From the NCBI GenBank assembly GCA_031257115.1, contig JAIRPF010000165.1, positions 53,612 through 117,611 of the forward strand: a stretch of 64,000 nucleotides of DNA, read 5' to 3'. Position 1 is the first letter of the stretch; every line of letters begins with the position of its first letter. Positions 21,011 through 31,647 of this stretch are shown piece by piece. The stretch comes from Accumulibacter sp. Lineage in GTDB: Bacteria > Pseudomonadota > Gammaproteobacteria > Burkholderiales > Rhodocyclaceae. The notes beneath the pieces are model-generated. The model was not told the DNA's origin. It did not search any database and saw only the letters and a list, made by a program, of their open reading frames with translations. The translations under genes were made by a program, and so were the position numbers.

Positions 21011-22831
21011 ATGAGTCGATTCGACGAGATTCAGCGGTTATTGGCGGCTGAAAGTCCGCTCCCAGACGATCTTCCGAGAATTTATCTCCTCGGCGACACC
21101 GGCGCCGGAAAGACGACGCTCGTTCGGAAGCTGCTTGGAACAGAGGCGAGCACGTTTCCGACAACGCGGCAGACGCGCACGACCGTCGCCACGACGGAAT
21201 ACGTCATTTGGCAACGCGATGGTTACGACCTTGCCGCTGTTCTCAAGCCAATGAGCGAAGTCGAAGCGTATGTCGAGGAGATTCTTTCATCGGCGATTGC
21301 AATGTTCTACAGGGGTCGTGACCGAGAAGGGTTGGAGCGGAATTTACGTGAAACCAGCGATCAAAAGTTCCGTTTGTACTACTTGCTTGACCCGGTCTGG
21401 ATCGCGGATCGCGTCGTCGAGCTGGTTGACAATGATGATTTGAAGGAAAAGGTGGATGAACTGCGGCGGGAGTTTCCCGATGACGAGGATATTGACGACT
21501 GTGTCGATTGGGCGATTGAAGAAATTGGCGAACCGTATGATTCGCTCAAAGCGTCCATTCTGAATGAAATTCAGAACCAGATCGCCGCTACTTGTGACGG
21601 GAAACGGCTTGGCGAAACATGGGGCGTCTTCAAATATGAAAGTTCTTCGCGCGATGACTTCCTTGGCAAATGCAAGGCGGTATTGTCGAGCGAAAGGTAT
21701 TCCATTGCGCCCGTCATCGAACACGCGCGGATTCGTGGACGGCTATGCGCTCCGTGGATAACCGGCAACCCCGGATTCATCATCATCGACGGCGAAGGAA
21801 TTGGGCACGACACCAAAGAGGCGGGACAGCTTGATGTGCGTCACTATGATTATTTTTATCAGTCCGATCTGATTCTGCTTGTCGAAGAAAGCAAAAGGCC
21901 GTTTGTTGCAGGCGGCAAGATCGCTCTGAAGAGCATTTTCCAAAAAGGATACGGGGACAAGTTTTCGATACTGTTCACGAAGCTGGAAGAAGTCGAGCCT
22001 TACGATTCTTCGGGCGATCCGACAGACGAGGATCGTATCAATGTGGTTAAAGCTGGACTCAGAAATGTTCTCGGTTCATTGAGAGAAGAAAGAGTCAAGA
22101 TTGACTTGGCCGCCGGGCAAAAGTTTTTCATTGGCGGATTGAAATCCGATGACATGAATTCCGCCGCAATAGATACCGTCAACGAGATTCTCGCGCTCTC
22201 CCGCGAACTTTCCAAACCAGAAATAGCTTTTGCAAAACCAAAATACGATTACGAAAAGCTCTCTGACGAAATGCTCTCTGTCTCGACAAAGAAGTTTCAT
22301 GATTGTTACGACGATTTGCTGTCGGAGGCGCATTGGAAAACCGTCGAAGCATTCAATCGTCGCATGGTCATGAAAAAAGCAGAAGGCTTCCGCAAGTTTA
22401 CGCCGATCACGGACTTCGTGGAAAAAATCAGCAAGGAGATAGAAAGTTTCATAGCCAACCCGGAATCATGGGAGCGAGAAGTCAGAGATACACAGAAAAG
22501 GAAAAGCCTCGACCGGGTACGCCGGGAGTTTACAAAGCTGATGATTGATTTCGCGCGTGAAACAATCATCGAGTGTCCACACCAAAACTGGCGCAAGGCT
22601 TACGAGTATAGAGGGCGCGGCTCTACGGGTCGGCGCAAGAATGACATTGAAAAAATCTTGAGACGATCGGTGCCGCTCTTTACGGCCGTGCAAAACGCCA
22701 TAGAGTCCATGCAAAACGCCAAAGAGTTCAAGGATCATATCAAAGAGCTTCTGCGGCAAGCCGTCGAAAACTGCGCGGGATGGGATAAAGCGGCCTCCCT
22801 GCGCGCTCTGCTGTCAAGCAAGGGGAAATAA
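21011..22831 (+). CDS. Large P-loop GTPase-like protein of unknown function
   Basis: 606 residues from the ATG at 21011, chosen because AGGAGG lies 8 bases upstream. Walker A is GDTGAGKT (residues 28-35). A DxxG-type motif occurs as DGEG at 260-263 within FIIIDGEGIGHD, and TKLE at 323-326 resembles the guanine-specificity (N/T)KxD motif. The order fits a TRAFAC-type GTPase with an unusually long, acidic, mostly helical insert (about 80-240) between G1 and G3. The C-terminal 250 residues are helical and basic, without transmembrane segments, somewhat like dynamin or septin stalk regions (weak inference). It is the first gene of a lower-GC operon with a zinc ribbon and a small protein. No family assigned. 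Confidence 0.8.
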   Translation: MSRFDEIQRLLAAESPLPDDLPRIYLLGDTGAGKTTLVRKLLGTEASTFPTTRQTRTTVATTEYVIWQRDGYDLAAVLKPMSEVEAYVEEILSSAIAMFYRGRDREGLERNLRETSDQKFRLYYLLDPVWIADRVVELVDNDDLKEKVDELRREFPDDEDIDDCVDWAIEEIGEPYDSLKASILNEIQNQIAATCDGKRLGETWGVFKYESSSRDDFLGKCKAVLSSERYSIAPVIEHARIRGRLCAPWITGNPGFIIIDGEGIGHDTKEAGQLDVRHYDYFYQSDLILLVEESKRPFVAGGKIALKSIFQKGYGDKFSILFTKLEEVEPYDSSGDPTDEDRINVVKAGLRNVLGSLREERVKIDLAAGQKFFIGGLKSDDMNSAAIDTVNEILALSRELSKPEIAFAKPKYDYEKLSDEMLSVSTKKFHDCYDDLLSEAHWKTVEAFNRRMVMKKAEGFRKFTPITDFVEKISKEIESFIANPESWEREVRDTQKRKSLDRVRREFTKLMIDFARETIIECPHQNWRKAYEYRGRGSTGRRKNDIEKILRRSVPLFTAVQNAIESMQNAKEFKDHIKELLRQAVENCAGWDKAASLRALLSSKGK

Positions 22832-22858
22832 CTAAACCCATTCTCAGGAAATGCAATC

Positions 22859-22990
22859 ATGTATTGCAATCAATGCGGAACGCCGCAAGAACCGGCGGCA
22901 AAATTTTGTCCAGCCTGTGGCCATAAGCTCGGAACGCCGAACAACCAAAATTCGGAACAAAGAATCATTATTTCCTATTCCACACCATAG
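22859..22990 (+). CDS. 43-residue zinc-ribbon protein
   Basis: A short gene, MYCNQCGTPQ... with Cys3, Cys6, Cys17 and Cys20 in two CxxCG knuckles, the classic double-cysteine zinc ribbon (YCxxCGxx...KFCxxCGHKL). AGGAAA lies about 6 bases upstream of the ATG, and the stop is 9 bp before the next gene. A short tail (about 20 residues) follows the ribbon. Such ribbons bind nucleic acid or protein partners. Spacing and codon use suggest a genuine gene translated with its neighbours in one operon. Confidence 0.75.
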   Translation: MYCNQCGTPQEPAAKFCPACGHKLGTPNNQNSEQRIIISYSTP

Positions 22991-22999
22991 GAGAATATC

Positions 23000-23491
23000 A
23001 TGCCTGAAGAACGTAAAACCAAACTCACCAAAACCTACGATCCCAAGACTAAAATTGGAACGCTGCTGTTCAAAAAACTCGGTCGAACGATCGCGTGGCA
23101 AAAGAACGACTTTTCCAAAGAGATTCAGGAAACCGCCTTTGGCCTTGGAATGAACACGACTCTCGGAAATGCCGCAGCCGGACTGACTGATTCCAAAGAA
23201 ATGTACGAGGCCGTTATGGCCAGACTCAAGCAGCTCAAATCCGGCACGTGGCGTTCATCTTCCGAACGTGGTTTCGACTACGATCTGGCGGCGGAAGCGA
23301 TCGTGTACCAGATTGGCGGTTCTACCTCGGTCGAAGAAATCCGCGATCAGCTCGTGGCGATGGACAAGGATGAACTCGCCGCCGTGAGAAATAATCCAGA
23401 ATTCATCTCTGGCGTGGCGCAAATCAAGGCCAAGCGCGCTGCCGAAGCGGCATCGAATACGCAGTTTACGTCCTTGGCTGATCTGTTCTAA
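23000..23491 (+). CDS. Hypothetical protein, phage-like C-terminal helix pattern
   Basis: 163 residues preceded by AGGAGAATATC, a good ribosome-binding site. The C-terminal half (LKSGTWRS... then RDQLVAMDKDELAAVRNNPEF and QIKAKRAAEAA) follows the pattern of a family of small proteins seen in proteobacterial phages, where an 'L..G.W' stretch precedes a 'KL..MD..... LR..P.....I...RA' helix pair. That resemblance is from memory and modest. It is the last gene of the cassette with the GTPase-like protein and the zinc ribbon. No function is assigned. Confidence 0.75.
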   Translation: MPEERKTKLTKTYDPKTKIGTLLFKKLGRTIAWQKNDFSKEIQETAFGLGMNTTLGNAAAGLTDSKEMYEAVMARLKQLKSGTWRSSSERGFDYDLAAEAIVYQIGGSTSVEEIRDQLVAMDKDELAAVRNNPEFISGVAQIKAKRAAEAASNTQFTSLADLF

Positions 23492-23794
23492 GCGACTTTA
23501 TACCACAAGGGGATTAACCCGCATGGGTCGGGGTGAGCGCAGCGAACCCCAACCTGTGCGCCCTGCCAGCCCCAAGAGCAAACGCATCAAAAATCCTGTT
23601 TGCCGTCGATGAGCGGGTTGACCGCGAGAAAACGCGAACCGATTCATGTGAAAATTCGCGGTTCACGCTTCTGCTCGCGCCTCCACGGCGAGGGGAGGGG
23701 CGCTTTCGCAAGCCGCGCGCTCATGTGCAAGAATAACGGGAATTTTCAACCTGGGACGCTGGCATCCCTTGAGACGCGCGACGACGGAAACCCG
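23492..23794 (+). repeat. Intergenic region with a family D palindrome
   Basis: GGGTCGGGGTGAGC (23525-23538) faces AGCGAACCCCAACC (about 23541-23554), ending TGTGCG. This is a family D element also found at about 27502-27664 and 40075-40110. The remainder up to the transporter shows no gene. The element marks the right edge of the low-GC cassette. Confidence 0.65.
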
Positions 23795-26354
<2,560 letters not shown>

Positions 26355-27033
26355 CCGCTTTTCCCCCACGGACGACGGAAACCCCCTGGCCACGGAGCGC
26401 GCGGAGGAACACGGAGAAAACTTGGAAATGTCCGCTTTCGCGCGGCTTGGGCACATTCCGCTTCGCGGGATCGGCTTTCGGTCTTTGCTCCGCCCCCTTC
26501 ATGCCTTTCGTGGCTGGAGCGTTCCCGGTTCGATCCCATAAGTTATGTGAAAAGCGAAAAAGCGACACCATGCGAAGCGAATGATCTTCGCCCCACAAAA
26601 ACCACCGGCGCTTCGCGCCGGAATTTACGCGCTGGATTCCCGCTTTCGCGGGAATGACGGGTGCGTGGGAGTGATGTGTATCTCCGCCGGAAGGACGGGA
26701 TTCTTGCTGGAATGACAAGTATTTCCTCCCGTATGGCAAGGCTTTTCTTTCGCCTTCCGCCTCGCCTTTTCGCTGTACCTGCCGTGCTCGCCGTGCTCGC
26801 CGTGCCCGTCGTGGTTGATCGCTTTTCTCTTGTTTTCTTCCATGCTCTCCACATTCATCTACCCAGTACGAAGCGCCGCAAGCCAAACCTCCCTCTCGCG
26901 GGAGGTGTCGCGCCGAAGGCGTGACGGAGGAAGTTGGGCGGTTGAATCATCAAACGCGAATGAACAGAACCCCGTTATTTTCTTGACAAGCGGGAATCCG
27001 GTTTGCCGTTGCCCTCACCGGTTCCAACACCCC
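26355..27033. repeat. Intergenic repeat mosaic, left part
   Basis: No gene. A forward 9-nt-periodic block (about 26370-26430, CACGGAG units) is followed by a second such fragment near 26500. Then come a dRS3-like palindrome preceded by CGGCGCTTCGCGCCGG (26609-26660), a reverse 9-nt-periodic block at 26770-26850 with four near-perfect GTGCTCGCC units, and a family B palindrome (26890-26930). Confidence 0.7.
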
Positions 27034-27180
27034 GTCATTCCCGCGTAAGCGGGAATCCAGAAGTGTGTCCTCCGGCGCGGGACGCGCCGCCGATTAAAGC
27101 CTCCCTTTTAAGGGAGGTTTGGTTTGCGGCGTTTTGCGCCGGAAGGTACGCGCAGGATTCCCGCTTTCGCGGGAATGACG
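27034..27180. repeat. Composite NIME-like element
   Basis: A forward dRS3-like palindrome (27034-27060, GTCATTCCCGCG..CCAG) and a reverse one (27155-27180) bracket about 95 bp. The interior contains a family B palindrome (CCTCCCTTTTAAGGGAGG) and GC-rich GCGCCGGAAGGTACGCG. The dRS3-spacer-dRS3 layout is that of neisserial intergenic mosaic elements. Confidence 0.75.
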
Positions 27181-27753
27181 GGGATATGCGGGCGAATGAC
27201 GGAAATTTTTGGGCGGCTGATTCAAAAACGCGCTGTCGCGCGAGCCGCCTGTCTTGTCTGGAGACTCAAGCGCCCGGTTTTCTTCCTCGACTGCCTGACT
27301 CCTTCCGCCCCGCGCTATCGCACGGCCACCTCCCTCAAGAGGGAGGCTTTGAATGGAGCGCGGGCGTTTCGCCCGCAAGGAAAAGCGAACGAAGCGGGCG
27401 GGACGCCCGCGCTCCAATGGGATTGGCTGGCGTCCGTCGGGAATTCCGCGCCGGGGGAAGGCCGCGCCGCAAGGCGAGTCTCTCTTCCGGGGTAGTCCGC
27501 ACAGGTTGGGGTGAGCGAAGCGAACCTCGGCATTTGGGCATTGCCGCCTGTCCGCTTGCGTCAGGATTCGTTTCACTCGTTCGCAAGCCGTCCACGTCAA
27601 AAGAAGTTGCAAAAATGGGTGAGTAATGTGTTGGGGTTCGCTTTGCTCACCCCAACCTATGCGGGCTTGTGCATCGATACGGGTGGGGTTGTATGAAAGT
27701 GCGCCTTAAATGGCGCTTGAGGAGGCTTCGGGATTGCAAACGACAATGAGCCT
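27181..27753. repeat. Intergenic repeat mosaic, right part
   Basis: No gene. A family B palindrome (27320-27343) runs into a family C element (27354-27414; arms GGAGCGCGGGCGTTT and ACGCCCGCGCTCC). Two family D elements follow in opposite orientations (about 27502-27530 and 27630-27664, GGTTGGGGTGAGC / GCTCACCCCAACC). Confidence 0.7.
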
Positions 27754-28167
27754 TCATTTGACTTGTACGCCTACGGGGAGATGTTCCCACTCTCTCATTG
27801 CCCAACTCTCTATCATGCTTCCATCACCAGAAGATCTCCTCGGTTGCCTTGGGGCAGAAACGGGGCCGTATTGAAACGTTGCCCGCTGACCGTCAGCGCT
27901 TACGCCTTCGTAAAGCGCGTCGTCATACCAGTTTTCGCGCGGCGTGTTCGTGTATTCACACGAAAACCAGTTATAACAGCGACGAAACCACGTATCGTCA
28001 TATACATGAGTCGTTCGGTATTTCAATTGGCCTTTGAAAACTTTTTTGATGTGGACGACAGTGTAGCCGGAACTATAAGGGAAATATATTCTCCCTTTTT
28101 TTCCAGCGCTTATGCCCCCTACCCCATTATAGTAACGAGATTTACTTCCAAGTGGGTTGACATACAC
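27754..28167 (-). CDS. C-terminal half of a frameshifted membrane-anchored protein
   Basis: 137 residues from a GTG at 28167, which is in reality internal. Removing one G from the 8-G tract at 28209-28216 joins this frame exactly to the upstream 143-residue frame, giving one 293-residue protein. Seen residues include GYTVVHIKKVFKGQLKY followed by an aromatic-rich tail. No function recognised for this half alone. The GC content is well below that of the flanks. Confidence 0.6.
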   Translation of the reverse strand: MYVNPLGSKSRYYNGVGGISAGKKGRIYFPYSSGYTVVHIKKVFKGQLKYRTTHVYDDTWFRRCYNWFSCEYTNTPRENWYDDALYEGVSADGQRATFQYGPVSAPRQPRRSSGDGSMIESWAMREWEHLPVGVQVK

Positions 28168-28204
28168 TTCCGCAGATGAACTATGGCTTGGCTTCTCTAA
28201 AAAC

Positions 28205-28636
28205 TTAACCCCCCCCTTCTCTTAAACCAACGAAGGCGCTTATCAATCTAAGGTTAATAGAATGAAACGGTGTTTCCTTTTCTGTCCTAAACCCAACCCA
28301 TATCCACCAATCGTCGTTTCTTTGTTCTATTTCATTACTTTCAGAAGACCAATACCACATAGAAACCAAGATTAGATCCCCTGATTCTATTAACGATCCC
28401 GTTCCTTCCTCCACCACTTCAAATTTCAACGGTTCCACTGGTTTGCCCGGATCAATCACCTGCCACGGCCCGCGCGTGACTTCGATAGGACGGTGGAACA
28501 TGTACAAGAGCACCAACAGTAGCAAGGCTGACAACCCCATGACCCATATCCGCTTGCTCCGATACCAAGGGAGGTAGCACACGGGATCGCGCGTAACGGG
28601 CGGGGGCGGTTCTTCGATCGGAACCTGGTTCTTCAT
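28205..28636 (-). CDS. N-terminal half of a frameshifted membrane-anchored, FKBP-like protein
   Basis: 143 residues, ending at a TAA two bases past an 8-G tract. A proline-rich cytoplasmic start (PIEEPPPPV) precedes one transmembrane helix (about residues 30-48, IWVMGLSALLLLVLLYMF). An exported domain follows in which EVVEEGTGSLIESGDLI and FVGLREGGVKFL (the latter after frameshift correction) resemble the opening strand and the 'GM..GG.R' loop of FKBP-type prolyl isomerases. The resemblance is weak. With one base removed from the G tract, translation continues into the next frame. Confidence 0.6.
   Translation of the reverse strand: MKNQVPIEEPPPPVTRDPVCYLPWYRSKRIWVMGLSALLLLVLLYMFHRPIEVTRGPWQVIDPGKPVEPLKFEVVEEGTGSLIESGDLILVSMWYWSSESNEIEQRNDDWWIWVGFRTEKETPFHSINLRLISAFVGLREGGG
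28209..28216 (-). repeat. Poly-G(8) tract inside a split gene
   Basis: Eight consecutive C on the plus strand (G on the coding strand). Its present length puts a stop codon right after the tract; seven (or ten) Gs would restore one 293-residue reading frame. Such tracts slip during replication and act as phase-variation switches in many bacteria. A sequencing error would look the same. Confidence 0.8.
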
Positions 28637-28960
28637 TTTTGCCCCCTATCCGTTACATCATCCCGATCCATCGGGGGCTTCGATAAAGGACGTCAGAGTC
28701 ATTTCCTTTTCCCATGTTTCATCCCGCTCAAAATCCGATTCGTTCCGATCCCCCATGCCGCAACGTCTCAGCGATGCTGCCGTGGGCGGCGGGTGCCTTC
28801 GCGGCGGATTTTAGCCGTATCCCGTGGCATTGGGCCGGAAGGATTTCATGTTTCCGGATTGGGGCGCGGAAGGAAAATGGGGCGCGCCCCAGGCTCAAGG
28901 GGCGGCGTCGTTCATCCGGCGGTCATGACGCCGGGCAGCGCGCTGGATGGCGGAATTCCA
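28637..28960. other. Intergenic region without recognisable gene
   Basis: 324 bp between the split gene and the efflux adaptor. The only structure seen is CCCGATCC-ATCGGGG (about 28667-28682), a short hairpin. No repeat family member was recognised. Confidence 0.5.
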
Positions 28961-30037
28961 TCATGCCGCCGCGCCGTGTCCGGGTTTCGGCGCGGCGGGC
29001 GGTGGTTCGCCGACGTCGATGGACGGGCGCACCGACATGCCGACGCGCAGGCGGCGGGCGTTTTCCTGGCCCGGCTCCAGGCGGATGCGCACCGGCAGGC
29101 GCTGGACGATCTTGGTGAAATTGCCGGTGGCGTTGTGCGGCGGTACCGGCGAGAAACTCACGCCGCTGGCCGGCCCCAGGCTTTCGACGCGGCCCTTGAG
29201 GCGCACGCCCGGCAGCGCGTCGACGGTCATTTCCACCGGCTGGCCGGCGCGCACGCGGGAGAGTTGCGTTTCGCGGAAGTTGGCTTCCACATAGACCGCG
29301 TCCAGGGGCACCAGGGTCAACAACGGCTCGCCGACGCGAGCGTAGCCGCCGACCCGCGCCCGGCGCTGGGCGACGACGCCGGAGACGGGCGCGGTCACGC
29401 TGGCGCGGGACAGGTTGAGGTCGGCGGCGGCTTTTTCCGCCCGCGCCGCCAGCAGGGCGGCTTGCGCCTTTTCCAGATCGGCCTGGAGGATGGCGACCTG
29501 CTGCCGGGCCGACTGCAATCCGGCTTGGTCCCGCTCGTGCGCGGCGCGCTGAACGTCCCATTGCGCCTCGGCCTGCTGTTGGGCCAGCACCGTGCCGGAA
29601 CCGTCGCGGGCCAGATTGGCGAAGCGGTTTTTGTTCGCCTCGGCGAGTTCGAGATTGGCCCTGGCGGCAGCCACCGCCGCGCTGGCCTGTTCGATGGCGC
29701 TTTGCTGGCGGGCGAGTTGCGCCCGCAGGCTCTCGATGGCGGCCCGCGCGCCGGCGACGCGCGCCGCGGCGCTGTCTGCCGCGATGCGGAAATCGCGCTC
29801 GTCGATGCCGACCAGCGGATCGCCCGCCCGCACTTCCTGATGATCGGACACCGCCACGTCCGTGATGACGCCGGCCACCTGCGGGACGATCACCGTGAAG
29901 TCGGCCTGGACGTAGGCGTCGTCGGTGCTTTGTTCGGGCGCGCCGGATTCCGGATGGTTCAGGATCAGGAACGCGGCCGCGAGGGTCGCGGCGGCGATCG
30001 CGGCGGCGATGATGCGAAAGCGAAGATTCGTGGCCAT
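28961..30037 (-). CDS. HlyD/EmrA-type membrane fusion protein
   Basis: 358 residues from the ATG at 30037 (MATNLRFRI). One N-terminal transmembrane helix (about 8-25), then a biotinyl-lipoyl-like half-motif (YVQADFTVIVPQVAGVITDV). A long coiled-coil hairpin follows (about 95-190, with AARANLELAEANKNR), then the second lipoyl half (APVSGVVAQRRARVGGYARVG) and beta-barrel. It bridges the inner-membrane pump and outer-membrane factor. It is the last gene of the three-gene efflux operon, 38 bp after the pump gene. Confidence 0.9.
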   Translation of the reverse strand: MATNLRFRIIAAAIAAATLAAAFLILNHPESGAPEQSTDDAYVQADFTVIVPQVAGVITDVAVSDHQEVRAGDPLVGIDERDFRIAADSAAARVAGARAAIESLRAQLARQQSAIEQASAAVAAARANLELAEANKNRFANLARDGSGTVLAQQQAEAQWDVQRAAHERDQAGLQSARQQVAILQADLEKAQAALLAARAEKAAADLNLSRASVTAPVSGVVAQRRARVGGYARVGEPLLTLVPLDAVYVEANFRETQLSRVRAGQPVEMTVDALPGVRLKGRVESLGPASGVSFSPVPPHNATGNFTKIVQRLPVRIRLEPGQENARRLRVGMSVRPSIDVGEPPPAAPKPGHGAAA

Positions 30038-30075
30038 GAGAATGTCGTTTCCAGTGAGAAAGGTAAGAAAAAAAA

Positions 30076-31647
30076 TCAGGAAGCCGCGGCGGCCGGCCTG
30101 ACCGGCGGCGCGATTCGGGGCGCGGGGACGCGGTGGAGCTTCATCGTGACCGGAATCAGAATCAACGCCAGCGCGGCGAGCACCCGGTAGATGTCCGCCA
30201 CCGCCAGGACGCTGGCTTGCCGGGCGACGGTTTCGGCCAGGCCGGCCCATCCCGGATCGGGCAGCCGGGCCAGCAGGCGGCCCGCGTTGTCGAGCAGCAT
30301 TTCCGCGTGGAAGCGGCCGCGCAACGCCGTCATTTGCCCGGTGAACGCGCCGGCGAGAATCGTGCCGAGCACGCGCAGGATGTTGATGAAGCCGGAGACG
30401 AAAGGGCCGTCCCTTGGGTTGACCGAGTTCGTCCCCATGAACAGCAGGGAGACGATGGCCATCGGCTGCCCGACGGCGTGCAGGATTTCGGCCCACAGGA
30501 ATTGCGCGACCATCCATTCGCCGGTGATGCCGCTCGCCAGCCAGCAGGCCGCCGCGACGCAGGCGAGGCCCGTTGCGATGACGTGCCGCGCATCGACCCA
30601 TTGCTGATACAGCAGAAGCGCCACGCACGGCCCCAGCACGAGCTGCGGCAGACCGACGATCAGCCCGATCGACATGCTTTGCTCCACGCGGAAGCCTTGC
30701 AGGCCGGCCAGCGCGTTCGCCGGCAAAGCGACGCCGGCGGCGAAAACCAGCAGCAGGACGACGAAGATGCAGAAGCCCAGCCAGAGGTTGCGGGGCTTCA
30801 ACACTTGCAGGCGGATGAAGGGCGCCGGATGGATCGCTTCGCCGATCAGGAACAGCGCGACGAGAACGGCGCCGGCGGCGAGCGCCGCGACGACGAACGG
30901 AGAATGGAACCAGTCCAGACGCACGCCCTGATCCAGCCCCACGGCGAGCAGCGCCAGTCCGGGCGCGCCCAGCGCCATGCCGAACCAGTTGCCCTGCTTC
31001 AGGCGCGGCAGCGCCGGCGGGTCTTTCGGAAGCCCCCAGGCCATCAGCGCCATCGCCGCGAAGCCGAGCGGAATGACGTGCCAGTAAACCCAGCGCCAGT
31101 CCTCCAGCCGATCCACGCACAGCGCCGCCAGCCAAAACGCGACGTTGGGCGAAAACGTGGCGGTCGTGGCGAAGATCGCCAGCGCGTGCAGGCGGATCGG
31201 CGGCGGCAGGAAGCGCAGCATGGCCATCATCAGGATGGGGATCAGCGCGCCGGAAAAGACGCCGTGCAGAAAGCGCAGCGCCAGCAAGAGATGCAGGTCC
31301 CGCGCCAAGGGGAGAATCGCGGACAGCGCGAGCGAAACCGTCAGCACCGTCAACTGGAAGCGGCGCAGCGAAAAGGTGATGGCGAACCACGCGGAGAAAG
31401 GCATCGCGGCCAGTTCGCCCGCCGAATACGCCGTCGTGAGCCACGAGGCGTCGTCCCGCGCGAAGCCCAGGCCGCCCTGGATGTCGGCCAGCGCCAGGCC
31501 GGGAACGCGGTTGTTGAGGCCCGCCATCGTCGCCGCCAGAAAAACGCCGAACAGGCCGACGGCCAGGCGGACGTCGAGCGGCGGCTGCGCCGGCCAGGAG
31601 GGCGCGGGCGTTCCGTGCGGCGGCGCGGCGGAATCCGTCGCGCTCAT
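30076..31647 (-). CDS. DHA2-family (EmrB-like) MFS multidrug exporter
   Basis: 523 residues with about 14 hydrophobic segments. The N-terminus has FLAATMAGLNNRVPGLALADIQGGLG, which corresponds to the 'D.TIVNVALP.I...L' motif C region of DHA2 exporters but is degenerate, and LRFLHGVFSGALIP matches the family's motif. It exports drugs or other amphiphiles by proton antiport in the inner membrane. Its ATG overlaps the outer-membrane-factor stop by four bases, so translation is coupled. It pairs with the HlyD-type adaptor downstream. Confidence 0.88.
   Translation of the reverse strand: MSATDSAAPPHGTPAPSWPAQPPLDVRLAVGLFGVFLAATMAGLNNRVPGLALADIQGGLGFARDDASWLTTAYSAGELAAMPFSAWFAITFSLRRFQLTVLTVSLALSAILPLARDLHLLLALRFLHGVFSGALIPILMMAMLRFLPPPIRLHALAIFATTATFSPNVAFWLAALCVDRLEDWRWVYWHVIPLGFAAMALMAWGLPKDPPALPRLKQGNWFGMALGAPGLALLAVGLDQGVRLDWFHSPFVVAALAAGAVLVALFLIGEAIHPAPFIRLQVLKPRNLWLGFCIFVVLLLVFAAGVALPANALAGLQGFRVEQSMSIGLIVGLPQLVLGPCVALLLYQQWVDARHVIATGLACVAAACWLASGITGEWMVAQFLWAEILHAVGQPMAIVSLLFMGTNSVNPRDGPFVSGFINILRVLGTILAGAFTGQMTALRGRFHAEMLLDNAGRLLARLPDPGWAGLAETVARQASVLAVADIYRVLAALALILIPVTMKLHRVPAPRIAPPVRPAAAAS

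Noticed and set aside
20720..23491. Prophage remnant
   Set aside because: Only one small protein has a phage-like pattern; there is no integrase, structural gene, or clear attachment-site duplication.
26770..26850. CRISPR-like tandem repeats
   Set aside because: The units are 9 bases with no unique spacers, and no cas genes are present.
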